A stretch of DNA of 51,223 nt, from the NCBI RefSeq assembly GCF_025869515.1, contig NZ_JAOZVR010000088.1, forward strand, positions 1-51,223. The letters are read 5' to 3'. Source of the stretch: Ferrovibrio sp. (GTDB lineage Bacteria; Pseudomonadota; Alphaproteobacteria; Ferrovibrionales; Ferrovibrionaceae). The position numbers and the translations under genes are program-made. Position 1 is the first letter of the stretch. The number at the start of each line of letters is the position of its first letter. Of the stretch, positions 1 to 7,937 are shown piece after piece. A model generated the notes under the pieces. That model had not been told where the DNA came from. It did not search any database and saw nothing but the letters and a program-made list of their open reading frames with translations.

Positions 1-679
1 AGTCATCCAGCTCGGCATGGAATGCCTTGGTAAAGTTGGTGACCTCGTATTGGGGATTCAGCAGCTCTTGGCGCATGCTCGGAGCATGGTGGGTCACGAC
101 GACAGTTTTGCCGCCCCAAGGCGTGGAGAGCTGCTTATCCAGCCAGGCGACTGAGTCTTTGTGGAACTGCTGGGTATCCCGTGGTTGAAGATATTTTCCG
201 CGATAGCCAATGGTGCGGAAGTCATTCAGCATGGGTGGATTGTTGTCGAAGCCTGTCCACAGCGTCGTGAACAGGAAACGGATGCCAAACCTGTTCTCGT
301 TTAGAACGGTGTTGTCTGCGAAAACAGCCCGACCAGCGCGCTCTGATAACGCCAGTGTCACCCACTCGATTGTCGAGCCGTAGAATTCATGGTTGCCCGG
401 CAGAAAGACGACGGGCGTCTCAAGGTAGCGTGCCACGGCATTCGCATATGCCCTTGCCGCGGCGCCCAGCGCGATATCACCGGCTAGGATGACCATATCG
501 GGGCGCGCTGCCTTCAATGGCCGAAGGTCCGGGCCCAACATGTATTTGCGCCCGTAGAAACCTTCGATGGCGTGCGCGGGGTGGGCTGGTTCCGGAAGCA
601 GCCTGATGCCATCAGAGACTTTCTCGAATTCCAGATGGAGGTCGCTCATGAGCGCAATCTTCATGTTCCGGTTCGGCAT
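1..679 (-). CDS. Calcineurin-like metallophosphoesterase, C-terminus cut by window edge
   Basis: The minus-strand frame stays open from 679 to the left edge, so only the N-terminal 226 or so residues are seen. The metallophosphoesterase metal motifs are readable: MSDLHLEF (D-x-H), VILAGDIA (GD), LPGNHEFY (GNHE) and VVTHHAPS (H...H). These fit a two-metal phosphatase of the calcineurin-like superfamily; the substrate cannot be inferred. Two starts are possible, ATG at 679 or ATG at 664, five codons downstream. 679 is preferred because it sits 5 nt after the stop of the upstream gene, suggesting coupling. It is the last visible gene of a three-gene minus-strand cluster with two small paralogous proteins. 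Confidence 0.85.
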   Translation of the reverse strand, partial: MPNRNMKIALMSDLHLEFEKVSDGIRLLPEPAHPAHAIEGFYGRKYMLGPDLRPLKAARPDMVILAGDIALGAAARAYANAVARYLETPVVFLPGNHEFYGSTIEWVTLALSERAGRAVFADNTVLNENRFGIRFLFTTLWTGFDNNPPMLNDFRTIGYRGKYLQPRDTQQFHKDSVAWLDKQLSTPWGGKTVVVTHHAPSMRQELLNPQYEVTNFTKAFHAELDD

Positions 680-684
680 CGCGC

Positions 685-999
685 TCACCGCGTCTTCAGG
701 TCGAGCGCGCGGTTCAGACGGTAGAAGCCGTTTAACGCTCGGACCCAGCCGCGGTCCCAGTTCGCGACCCACAACTCGCTGGTCTTGACGACAGCGCTAT
801 ACGGTCCGGCCTGAACGAGATGGCCGGTCAGACACGGTAATACCCGCTTGCTCAGGACCACGTTGTCGAGAACAGGCGCAGTCGACAGGCCCTGCGGTTG
901 GCGACCGGCGTGGATGGCTTTCAGGTCCCGCGCCAATGCATCGACAAGAGCAATAGTGTGCTGAAGGTCGCCATTCATCTGGCGATCGAGCGAAATCAT
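685..999 (-). CDS. Small hypothetical protein, paralogue of the 1087-1440 product
   Basis: An ORF open from 1062 contains a better start at 999: ATG preceded by AAGGTG with about 6 nt spacing, giving 104 residues beginning MISLDRQMNGDL. Its C-terminal half (ELWVANWDRGWVRALNGFYR) matches the neighbour's DLWVFAPGLGWARTYSRWYR, and both have the pattern P.L...(20-30 aa)...T.(E/D)LWV....GW.R....(F/W)YRL...L. From memory this resembles the DUF6634 family, which has no known function; I could not verify that. No signal peptide or membrane segment is seen. The gene ends 5 nt before the phosphoesterase start. Confidence 0.6.
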   Translation of the reverse strand: MISLDRQMNGDLQHTIALVDALARDLKAIHAGRQPQGLSTAPVLDNVVLSKRVLPCLTGHLVQAGPYSAVVKTSELWVANWDRGWVRALNGFYRLNRALDLKTR

Positions 1000-1086
1000 G
1001 GTGTCACCTTGGTTGTGGCTGACGGAGCTGACTGGGAGGTCAGCGCCGTATTCGGCCTTCAAGGCGAGGGTTTACGGGGACGGCAA

Positions 1087-1440
1087 TCAAGGGGCACCGC
1101 CAATGTCGAAAGTGATGCGCGGTGGGAATTCCAGCGGTGACTTCAGCCGATACCAGCGGCTGTAGGTCCTCGCCCAGCCCAGGCCGGGGGCGAAGACCCA
1201 CAAGTCACTAGTCGTCGCCATTGGGCTCGTGATGCGAGGGTGGTTCTTGACGACGCCCTTCAGGCAGTACATCGGACGTGTATCGACCCAATAGTCAGTC
1301 AGTTCTGGCGCGTGGGTCAGATCTGCTTCGGTGGGCGCAGTCCATTGGAGCAGGCGCTCCAAGTCGTCGGCCAGGGAGCGCAGCTTACGGATGTCATTCG
1401 TCGTAGGCCTGTCCAGGCCTTCATCAGTGTAGCGGTACAT
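1087..1440 (-). CDS. Small hypothetical protein (DUF6634-like), first gene of minus-strand cluster
   Basis: The product is 117 residues. It starts at ATG 1440 behind AGGGA (about 8 nt spacing). The N-terminal half is helical with leucines (RKLRSLADDLERLLQW); the C-terminal half holds the SDLWVFAPGLGWARTYSRWYRL segment shared with the 685-999 product, so the two are diverged tandem duplicates. The function is unknown. The reading frame is open upstream of 1440 without another ATG, so an alternative start cannot be excluded. It probably forms an operon with the following paralogue (87 nt gap) and the metallophosphoesterase. Confidence 0.6.
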   Translation of the reverse strand: MYRYTDEGLDRPTTNDIRKLRSLADDLERLLQWTAPTEADLTHAPELTDYWVDTRPMYCLKGVVKNHPRITSPMATTSDLWVFAPGLGWARTYSRWYRLKSPLEFPPRITFDIGGAP

Positions 1441-1999
1441 GAAGATGTCCCTGAGATGGGGATTGCTGTCGGCCAGCCGTCGAAATTCCGGCGGGCGGTT
1501 CAGGGTGAGCGCAGTCTCAGGGTGTAGGCAGAAAATGGCCGTCGGCTGAGGCTGGCTCAGCTCGGTATTCGGGACTGGGAGGTGCCCAGAGCAGTGCAGA
1601 GAGGACCGTAGGTCTCCCCCAATGTTCTGCAGTATTCAGCAATCTTTCTCATAGAAGAGAACAAAACAGAAAAATAAGATTCGGTCAACTTGTTTCTCAT
1701 GGTATTTTCAGGCGAGGCATTTGCCGACGCCGACGGATGAATGGGGCATTGGAATCGCTCGTGTTTTAGACGTTGGTAACCGAACACAGCGCAGGGTGCT
1801 CTGAGTGATTCGGCGATGTTCGCGACCCCAAACGGTCACTCGCGAATTTTGAGCGGCATTGGAATGTTGAGGGCCTTGTGGCGGCCAGGGCCGTTATCCC
1901 CGGCATTCACAAGGCCAGCCTGATTCAAGAGACGCTAGTGATTGCGTTTTGGTACTCTTGGGCATCCTTAACGAGTCTATTAAAAAGCAACTTTCTGAC
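1441..1999. other. Gene-poor stretch between the minus-strand cluster and the AAA-subtilase operon
   Basis: No convincing gene is present. A minus-strand ORF (1557-1787; internal ATG at 1698) lacks a ribosome site and recognisable motifs, so I do not call it. The stretch must hold divergent promoters for both flanking operons, but I see no clear -35/-10 pair. It contains the 9-bp inverted repeat described at 1872-1916. Confidence 0.5.
1872..1916. repeat. Inverted repeat upstream of the AAA ATPase gene
   Basis: GGCCTTGTG (1872-1880) and CACAAGGCC (1908-1916) are perfect 9-bp arms separated by 27 nt that are themselves rich in GGCC. The repeat lies about 85 nt before the likely ATPase start and could be an operator or an RNA hairpin in the leader. 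No experimental support is possible here. Confidence 0.4.
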
Positions 2000-3064
2000 A
2001 TGGCGAGAAGCGACCTACTCATCTCCTTGGTAAAAGCCAGCGCAGCTGGTGACAGGGAGACTTTGAAATCTACCGTAGAGGCTATGGTCGCGGATGAGCG
2101 TGCAAAGAGCCATCACGGACTGGCAGATCGCCTGCAGAAAGCGCTGAACACGGTTGCGGTATCTCCGCCTTCGCTGGTGACTTCTCATTCAGTGAATAAT
2201 GCAGGGCGCGAAGCGATTTTGGAGCGGGACCCACAGGTTTCACTCGACGACCTTATTCTTCCGCTTCCGGCACGCCGCACTGCTGATCAGCTAATTGAAG
2301 AGCACCGGCGCGCTACAGTCTTGCGTGCTCACGGGATGGAGCCTAGGCATCGGGTTTTGCTATCGGGGCCGCCAGGTAATGGTAAGACGTCATACGCCGA
2401 GGCGATCGCCGAGGCGTTGGCGCTCCCTCTGTTTGTCATCCGCTACGATGTGATCGTTGGAAGTTTCCTCGGAGAGACGAACACGAGGCTTCGTCGTCTA
2501 TTTGACTACGTCCGTACTCAACCATGTGTCCTCTTCTTTGATGAGTTCGACGCAATTGGTAAAGAGCGTGGCGATGAGCATGAGACTGGGGAAATCAAGC
2601 GGGTCGTTTCATTTCTGCTCATGCAGCTCGACCAGCTACCTAGCTATGTAGTTGCTATTGCAGCCACTAATCATGCGGAATTACTCGACCGCGCCGTATG
2701 GCGGCGGTTTGAAGTTCGACTTCAGCTTCCGCAACCTGACCAGAAAGTCCTTGCAGAATATGTAGATAGGCAGATTTCTCGCTGGCCGGAGAGACCGAAA
2801 GTCGCTGCGAACCAAATTGCAACCCAGCTTGGAAATACTAGTTTCGCGGAAACGCTAGATTTCCTTCAAAATGTACGTCGACGCAGTATACTCGGCCTGG
2901 GGGAAACACACGTCGACGTTGCTCTTAAGACCGAGATGGAATTGTGGGCATCGCGCGTAAAACCTATTGCAGGCAATGGCGAGCGATCCAACAAAACCGC
3001 TGCTCCGTCTGGAAGTACAACCAAACGGAAAGCGTCGGATAGGAAAAGGCGGCCGACCGCCTAA
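2000..3064 (+). CDS. AAA+ ATPase, partner of the adjacent subtilisin-like protease
   Basis: A 354-residue product with one AAA+ module. Walker A is GPPGNGKT (Lys129), Walker B LFFDEFD (Asp181-Glu182), sensor 1 is AATNH, and the WRRFE segment supplies a candidate arginine finger. The N-terminal 100 residues are helical and may bind the partner; the C-terminus is basic and disordered. ATG 2000 is chosen over an in-frame TTG at 1949 because 1949 lacks a ribosome site, though 2000 has only a weak one. The gene overlaps the next one by about 90 nt, a strong sign of coupled translation. AAA ATPase plus S8 protease pairs are known in mobile and accessory DNA of proteobacteria; their function is unsettled, with defence or protein quality control as guesses. 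The reading of ATPase activity is firm, the role is inference. Confidence 0.88.
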   Translation: MARSDLLISLVKASAAGDRETLKSTVEAMVADERAKSHHGLADRLQKALNTVAVSPPSLVTSHSVNNAGREAILERDPQVSLDDLILPLPARRTADQLIEEHRRATVLRAHGMEPRHRVLLSGPPGNGKTSYAEAIAEALALPLFVIRYDVIVGSFLGETNTRLRRLFDYVRTQPCVLFFDEFDAIGKERGDEHETGEIKRVVSFLLMQLDQLPSYVVAIAATNHAELLDRAVWRRFEVRLQLPQPDQKVLAEYVDRQISRWPERPKVAANQIATQLGNTSFAETLDFLQNVRRRSILGLGETHVDVALKTEMELWASRVKPIAGNGERSNKTAAPSGSTTKRKASDRKRRPTA

Positions 3065-5513
3065 GGCCGCGGGCTTCAACCGTCGTCGACAGGCTGAAAA
3101 TTTCGGCCCTCTGTTCAATCGATTGAAAGAAGTGCTTGCGCGAGATCCAGCTGCCCTGGAACTGCGTAGAGACCCGGCTGCGTTGGCGCCAGAAACCTTA
3201 TTGGTGTTTGTCGTCAGAGAATCCGTTCAGGATTTGGCGCGCGCCATCAACCAAGTACCAGGCTTAGACTTCATTGACGTAGACGAACTTGATCCGGACG
3301 CAGACGGCCGCAAGCCCGTCGCATATATGCTCGTCCCGGATGTTGCGGCACTCCGACAAATCCTCTCCCTCTGGGACAAATGGCAGCGGAACGAGGAGCT
3401 CGGAATTGGAAATGCGCCGTGGCGCCACGTCTTTGAGACACTTCAGGATTTGCGGCGCTGGGGGCCAGATGACCGTGTTGCGGACTGGGAGCGATCTGTC
3501 CTTGAGAACATCATCGAGAATTTGGACGATGATGAACGTATTCGGGTTGAGATTGAACTGGTTTACCGGCGCAATCCGGATGTTGGCACGCAGATGGAGC
3601 AGGACCTGCGGAGAGCGATCACGGACCGCGACGGAGAAGCAGTATCATCCTTCCGTCGCGACGATATCGCTTATCATGCCATTCTCGCTGATCTGCCTGT
3701 AATTGTCGTTCAGGGAATCGTCGACCGCGAAGAGGACGGCCTCGCAGGCGAGACAGCAGTAATGCACATTCGCCCACAAAGCTTGGCATCGTCAATTCAG
3801 GTCGCTGACCAAGATGAAGTAGAGCAAATCAACGCGGCGGTTCCCGCTGGGGCGCCGATCCTTGCCGTCTTGGATGGTGTGCCTATCGCAAACCATCCGC
3901 TTCTGAATGGGCGTCTACTCGTCGAAGACCCGTTGGGCTTGGAGGAGGAAACGCAAGTAATTAACCGCACTCATGGCACGGCGATGGCATCGGCTATCGC
4001 GCTGGGGGACAGATATCGTGCGGAGCAGCCGCTTCCACGCCGAATACTGTCTGTCCCAGTATTGCGCTGGGATGGTGGTATGGAGGCCATTCCAGATGAC
4101 CGCCTTATCGTAGATGTGATTTACACAGCAGTTACTTCGCTGCGGTCTGCTGAATCTGATGGTGGCAATGTAATTATTGTCAATATTTCGCTGGGAAATC
4201 TAAGGCGGCCATTCCACGGGCAAATGTCTGGCTGGGCCCGACTGCTCGATAGGTTGGCATGGCAGTACGGCATCTTATTTGTAGTCAGCGCAGGGAATGT
4301 CACCGATAGGTTCGACGTGGCGCCATATCGGACCACGATAGAGTTAGAGGCTGACCAGCGGCATCGGCAAAACCGAATTCTGCAAGCGTTGGAAGGTTTG
4401 AAGGCGGACCGGAGAATTATCTCGCCTGCTGAGACGTTGAATGGCCTGACCGTTGGGGCGGCCAATCAGGACAATGTTCCACCGATCCATCGGCAGAGAG
4501 CGGTCGGTCTCATTGACCCGTTTCCTGAGTTTGACACCTCAAATCCAAGCAGCCGCTTGGGACCGGGGCTCAATAATTCCGTGAAACCGGATGTAATTTT
4601 TCCTGGAGGCCGCGAGCACTTGCGTCCCTTCTTAACCGGTGCCGCCGTTGCCTTGCAGCCAGTTCAAGCCACAAGGAGCTTCGGGATTAGAGTGGCATCG
4701 CCTCCTGCTGCGGGTGACTTAGCTCGCGAGGGATACACAAACGGGACCAGTGCTGCTGCAGCGCAGGCTTCCCGAACGGCACATCGCATTCATGACGCTT
4801 TGGAAGATACCTATGGTGAGGCGTTTATTCGCCTTTCGCATAGGCATCGAGCTGTTCTGCTTAAAGCACTCACTTGCCACACTGCGATATGGTCGAAAGC
4901 AACAAGAGATTTTATCGTCGGCATCGCGGGGCCCGCAGATAACAAGTTGCACATGAAGCAGAAAGACAACGTCCGGAGATATATCGGATACGGATTGGTC
5001 GATGGAGATGATGCGGTTGCGTGCGCTGCAGACAGGGCCACATTCTGGGCGTGCGGTCAAATCGGGCTTGAAAACGCCGTTACTGTCGATGTCCCTATTC
5101 CTCTGTGCATCGCGAACCTGACTCGTCCTCACGCGCTGTGCGCGACGCTGGCTTGGTTCACGCCAGTTCAGCCAGGGCGGCAATCCTATAAAGGTGTTCG
5201 ACTTAATTTATTGGAACCCAAGGAGGCTGTTTCCGGTCTTGGCGTTTCGGGATCCGGTGTTCCTCAGCCTGATCAAAATCAGATGCGCCGCGGCACATTG
5301 ATCTCTCGCCGATGGAGCGGAGATAAGGCGCCTGTTGTCATACCGAATATGGACTTCACTCTAAATATCCAGCGCGAAATTGATAACGGGGATGATTTCG
5401 AGGAAGAGGTTCCGTTCGGTCTGGCGGTGACAGTCACGATGCCGGGGGTGAACGAAATTTATGAACAGGTGCGTCAACGCCTCGGCGTTCAGCTTCGTCC
5501 GGGCGTGCGATAA
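2976..5513 (+). CDS. Subtilisin-like serine protease (peptidase S8), large, cytoplasmic
   Basis: The product has 845 residues from ATG 2976 (or 848 from 2967). The triad is in S8 order: Asp300 in AVLDGVP, His333 in NRTHGTAMA, Ser592 in NGTSAAAA, with an oxyanion Asn in VVSAGN. About 270 residues precede the catalytic domain and contain a basic start (KRRIGKGGRPPK), and about 240 follow it. The long His-Ser spacing holds insertions. There is no signal peptide, so the protease probably acts inside the cell, driven or gated by the ATPase encoded just upstream in an overlapping frame. The stop codon shares one base with the next gene's ATG (TAATG). Substrate unknown. Confidence 0.9.
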   Translation: MASDPTKPLLRLEVQPNGKRRIGKGGRPPKAAGFNRRRQAENFGPLFNRLKEVLARDPAALELRRDPAALAPETLLVFVVRESVQDLARAINQVPGLDFIDVDELDPDADGRKPVAYMLVPDVAALRQILSLWDKWQRNEELGIGNAPWRHVFETLQDLRRWGPDDRVADWERSVLENIIENLDDDERIRVEIELVYRRNPDVGTQMEQDLRRAITDRDGEAVSSFRRDDIAYHAILADLPVIVVQGIVDREEDGLAGETAVMHIRPQSLASSIQVADQDEVEQINAAVPAGAPILAVLDGVPIANHPLLNGRLLVEDPLGLEEETQVINRTHGTAMASAIALGDRYRAEQPLPRRILSVPVLRWDGGMEAIPDDRLIVDVIYTAVTSLRSAESDGGNVIIVNISLGNLRRPFHGQMSGWARLLDRLAWQYGILFVVSAGNVTDRFDVAPYRTTIELEADQRHRQNRILQALEGLKADRRIISPAETLNGLTVGAANQDNVPPIHRQRAVGLIDPFPEFDTSNPSSRLGPGLNNSVKPDVIFPGGREHLRPFLTGAAVALQPVQATRSFGIRVASPPAAGDLAREGYTNGTSAAAAQASRTAHRIHDALEDTYGEAFIRLSHRHRAVLLKALTCHTAIWSKATRDFIVGIAGPADNKLHMKQKDNVRRYIGYGLVDGDDAVACAADRATFWACGQIGLENAVTVDVPIPLCIANLTRPHALCATLAWFTPVQPGRQSYKGVRLNLLEPKEAVSGLGVSGSGVPQPDQNQMRRGTLISRRWSGDKAPVVIPNMDFTLNIQREIDNGDDFEEEVPFGLAVTVTMPGVNEIYEQVRQRLGVQLRPGVR

Positions 5514-5821
5514 TGCTCCAGTGGCGGTCATATGCCTTGGTATTTGCGCCAGTATTAATTTCTATTTTCTGCGCTTTCGTGGCATTTTCCGCATTGAGTG
5601 CCCCGGCCCTCAGCGATGCCGAGGTGCGCGATCGGATAATTCAAGAGTCCCTCCGAGGCTACAGCGGGAATTGCCCGTGCCCCTACAATCTGATGCGCAA
5701 TGGCCGTGAGTGTGGTCGGAGCAGTGCTTACAGCCGCCCGGGTGGCGCTGCGCCGCTCTGCTACCCCAATGACATCTCCGACGACATGGTTCGCGCCTAT
5801 CGAAAGCGGAACGGCTTCTGA
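5513..5821 (+). CDS. Small exported Cys-containing protein
   Basis: The product has 102 residues. Residues 1-30 form a signal peptide or anchor (hydrophobic run YALVFAPVLISIFCAFVAF, then an Ala-rich cleavage-like region). The mature part has a compact Cys-rich core, NCPCPYNLMRNGRECG...GGAAPLCYP, with four Cys able to form disulfides in the periplasm. Similar small exported proteins occur widely in alphaproteobacteria without assigned function (from memory). It starts at the A of the protease stop codon (TAATG) and ends in a TGATG overlap with the following gene, so all four genes are translationally coupled. Confidence 0.75.
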   Translation: MLQWRSYALVFAPVLISIFCAFVAFSALSAPALSDAEVRDRIIQESLRGYSGNCPCPYNLMRNGRECGRSSAYSRPGGAAPLCYPNDISDDMVRAYRKRNGF

Positions 5822-6306
5822 TGTTCCAGCTACTTCAGGTGACGCGCACTTTCGGGGCGGCACTCGTCGCTCTGGGGTTGACGGCGTCTGCGGCCAATGC
5901 TGCCGAGCGATATCAGATTGAGGGTACGTTCGATGGCTGCGAATTCGGGAAGTATTACGCCCTGCTTGGCGGCGGCATCCTTGAGTGCCAGGAGTACAAT
6001 TACTTCTATGAGTTCATGCCGGAAGTGATTGCATCAGGCCTACAGGTCATCACCATTGGCAAACAGAGAATAAATGGGCGATTGCATAAGGGCTCAGTCA
6101 TAAAGACCAAAGTGTCTGATTCCTTCGAAGGCTGTGAGTTCGACAAGACCTATAGGTTCGACAACGGCCTTATCTTCAAGTGCATGACCTACAGCTATTC
6201 GTACTCTTACCGCCCGGACGTCAAAATTATTGTGGTCGAAGGAACGAAGCCTACTGTCTACATCAATAACCAGAAGTACGACGGGATGCTTTTCCGCGGC
6301 CGTTAG
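5821..6306 (+). CDS. Exported protein with two tandem repeats
   Basis: The product has 161 residues. The N-terminus (LVALGLTASAANAAERY) is a Sec signal peptide with an ANA cleavage site near residue 27. The mature protein consists of two copies of one unit, about residues 32-92 and 93-160, sharing F(D/E)GCEF(G/D)K.Y......G.I..C..Y.Y.Y...P.V followed by a G.L..G end. Each repeat has two Cys, suggesting one disulfide per repeat. The function is unknown. Start ATG 5821 overlaps the previous stop. It is the last gene of the ATPase-protease operon; the next gene lies on the other strand. Confidence 0.75.
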   Translation: MFQLLQVTRTFGAALVALGLTASAANAAERYQIEGTFDGCEFGKYYALLGGGILECQEYNYFYEFMPEVIASGLQVITIGKQRINGRLHKGSVIKTKVSDSFEGCEFDKTYRFDNGLIFKCMTYSYSYSYRPDVKIIVVEGTKPTVYINNQKYDGMLFRGR

Positions 6307-6430
6307 GATGCCTCTGACTTTGCCCGTGTGTTACGGTCAAAGTCTGGCGATGTCGTCGCCGGAGGGCGTTTCTGGCCAAGCGCCAACGTCACTGGCTTCT
6401 AACCACCCCTAATCTTACCGCACGGTAATG

Positions 6431-6826
6431 TTATCCGCGTTTCTTGGGAGCCTTAGGCTGTTTTTTGGCGGCTTTGTCGAAGACTGCGGCCAGGTCCTCA
6501 ACTTCGATGGCTTGGCCGGATTCCAGCATTGCCCGGAACTGGCCGACAGCTTGGTCAATGGCCGCCTCCGGGCCGCGCTTCTTTACCCGAGTTACGCCGA
6601 CGAACAACTCATCCATGTTCCGGCCAAGAGCCTGCGCAATCTTGAATAGCGTCAGCGCCGAATTGAAGAACTCGCCTCGTTCCAGATTGCCGATGGCGTC
6701 GAGGGACACCCCGGCTTTGTCGGCCAGCTGCTGCTGGGTTAGCCCGGCGCTCTTCCGGTAATCCCGGATTTGGGCCCCCAGAGCTTCGAGGATGTCCTTT
6801 TCTCGCATGGCCGGACCATGGGCCAA
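6431..6826 (-). CDS. XRE-family helix-turn-helix regulator
   Basis: The product has 131 residues (125 if ATG 6808 is used). A lambda-Cro/C1-type HTH occupies residues 14-70: IRDYRKSAGLTQQQLADKAG, VSLDAIGNLERGE, LFKIAQALG. The C-terminal 60 residues are acidic-helical and then Lys-rich (KAAKKQPKAPKKRG). It is transcribed away from the membrane protein at 6968-7465. Two matching 17-bp palindromes between the two genes are the likely binding sites, so it probably represses itself and its neighbour. Confidence 0.85.
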   Translation of the reverse strand: MAHGPAMREKDILEALGAQIRDYRKSAGLTQQQLADKAGVSLDAIGNLERGEFFNSALTLFKIAQALGRNMDELFVGVTRVKKRGPEAAIDQAVGQFRAMLESGQAIEVEDLAAVFDKAAKKQPKAPKKRG

Positions 6827-6843
6827 GCCTGGCGGAATAGTAC

Positions 6844-6860
6844 ATGGCGCGTAGTGCCAT
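6844..6860. promoter_or_regulatory. Probable XRE operator, site 1
   Basis: ATGGC-N7-GCCAT palindrome (17 bp) lying 18-34 bp upstream of the XRE gene start on its strand. It has the same half-sites and spacing as site 2 (6886-6902), whose centre is 42 bp away, four helical turns. Assignment to the adjacent regulator is inference from position. Confidence 0.55.
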
Positions 6861-6885
6861 ATTTTCTTGAATTTAAATCAAAGAA

Positions 6886-6902
6886 ATGGCATTCAATGCC
6901 AT
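6886..6902. promoter_or_regulatory. Probable XRE operator, site 2
   Basis: ATGGCATTcAATGCCAT is a perfect 8-bp inverted repeat around one base. It contains the same ATGGC-N7-GCCAT frame as site 1 and sits between the divergent starts of the XRE gene and the membrane-protein gene. Confidence 0.6.
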
Positions 6903-6967
6903 AATTGGCGAGTGGATGGACAAGCGTGCTCGCGAATCGGGACAAACTTGGGCAAGAGGTAGACTGG

Positions 6968-7465
6968 ATGTCGTCGCTCAAAGTGGTGAAGGGCACCCTG
7001 CAAGTCACGGGCGAATATGAAACCAGTAAGCACGGTCGCACCAACTGGACGTTCTGGCGCATCGAAGATGAGAACGGGCGGGATGTTATGCTTAAGCAGG
7101 TCAGTGCAGGAGAACTCATGCGCTCTCATGCATTTCCCGGCACGGAAGCGACCTTCGTTTTTACGAATGACCCGAGCCCGACATTCATTGGGATGAAGTA
7201 TTCAGATGGACGTATCGCAGAGTCCTGGGATGAATGGAACAAGGGTCGCAAAACCGTCCTCAAAGTATTTATTTTCGGCTTGCTTCTGTTCCTCCCGGCC
7301 GTGTTAGCCATATTGCTTGGTGGTAAGGGCGAGCTCATGGGATTGGTTGTCGCCGTCACGATTGTTGCGTGCGGTCTCACATTCTTTGGAGGATTGGGCT
7401 GCTTGGCGATTCTGTTTTCCGCTAAGCCCACAAAAGAGCAGCTCACGGCAGCGCTGAATGGGTAG
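6968..7465 (+). CDS. Small membrane protein of unknown function
   Basis: The product has 165 residues. ATG 6968 has an AGAGG site about 8 nt upstream and is preferred to the in-frame TTG at 6905. The N-terminal 95 residues form a soluble, beta-rich domain (SSLKVVKGTLQVTGEYETSK...). Two membrane helices follow (VLKVFIFGLLLFLPAVLAILL and a VVAVTIVACGLTFFGGLG...LAIL stretch), and a short Lys-containing tail ends the protein. It is divergent from the XRE gene and probably under its control. No family was recognised. Confidence 0.65.
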   Translation: MSSLKVVKGTLQVTGEYETSKHGRTNWTFWRIEDENGRDVMLKQVSAGELMRSHAFPGTEATFVFTNDPSPTFIGMKYSDGRIAESWDEWNKGRKTVLKVFIFGLLLFLPAVLAILLGGKGELMGLVVAVTIVACGLTFFGGLGCLAILFSAKPTKEQLTAALNG

Positions 7466-7596
7466 AGAATAGTCGTCTTCGCGATTGTCTAAATGTGAGA
7501 CATGCCACATAAACTTGGCAGGCATTTGTCATTGAAGGTTGGCCGATCTCAATTCACCACTGGCACGACCTCTGGGAACGCGCTAATGGTTGTGGA

Positions 7597-7647
7597 TTGA
7601 CATCCGATACACAACGGATGTGTTTTCTTTGAATTCCGAAATCGGAA
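7597..7647 (+). promoter_or_regulatory. Promoter with two palindromes ahead of the toxin-antitoxin pair
   Basis: TTGACA (7597-7602) is a perfect -35; the -10 region is weak. ACATCCG (7600-7606) and CGGATGT (7615-7621) form a 7-bp inverted repeat across it. A second perfect palindrome, TTCCGAAATCGGAA (7634-7647), overlaps the ribosome site of the antitoxin gene. Type II antitoxins of this kind usually repress their own operon by binding such palindromes; binding here is inferred. Confidence 0.5.
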
Positions 7648-7654
7648 AGAAAAC

Positions 7655-7891
7655 ATGTCGACCAAAATCTGGCGCGCCAGCGACGCAAAAGTACAATTCG
7701 CCGACCTGATAAAAGCCGCGGCGGATGGCGAACCGCAACGTATCCGGTCTGAAGACGGCTCGGATGTCGTTCTCATTTCGAAAACCCATTTCGACCAGAT
7801 CGCTCCTTCGCTTAAGATCACATTGCTGACCGGGGAACGCCCTGGTCTGGCGGGTGATGCGCTGGATGACGAGATCAAGGGCTCGCAGTAG
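7655..7891 (+). CDS. Phd/YefM-type antitoxin
   Basis: The product has 78 residues: STKIWRASDAKVQFADLIKAAADGEPQRI...VVLISKTHFDQI, the prevent-host-death fold, with an N-terminal DNA-binding part and a C-terminal toxin-neutralising tail. GGAAAG precedes ATG 7655. It is followed after 46 nt by a PIN-domain toxin gene on the same strand, the usual antitoxin-first order of FitAB/VapBC-like modules. It probably binds the palindromes just upstream. Confidence 0.88.
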   Translation: MSTKIWRASDAKVQFADLIKAAADGEPQRIRSEDGSDVVLISKTHFDQIAPSLKITLLTGERPGLAGDALDDEIKGSQ

Positions 7892-7937
7892 TTGGGCCTG
7901 AGGTGACGCCTCCGGTATATGTGCCGGAGCGTTGGCC

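Noticed and set aside
1557..1787. 76-aa minus-strand ORF
   Set aside because: No ribosome site at either ATG, no recognisable motif, and biased toward Ser/Arg as in chance frames.
1949..1999. TTG 1949 as start of the AAA ATPase
   Set aside because: No ribosome site and 17 residues without family character; ATG 2000 begins the helical N-terminus.
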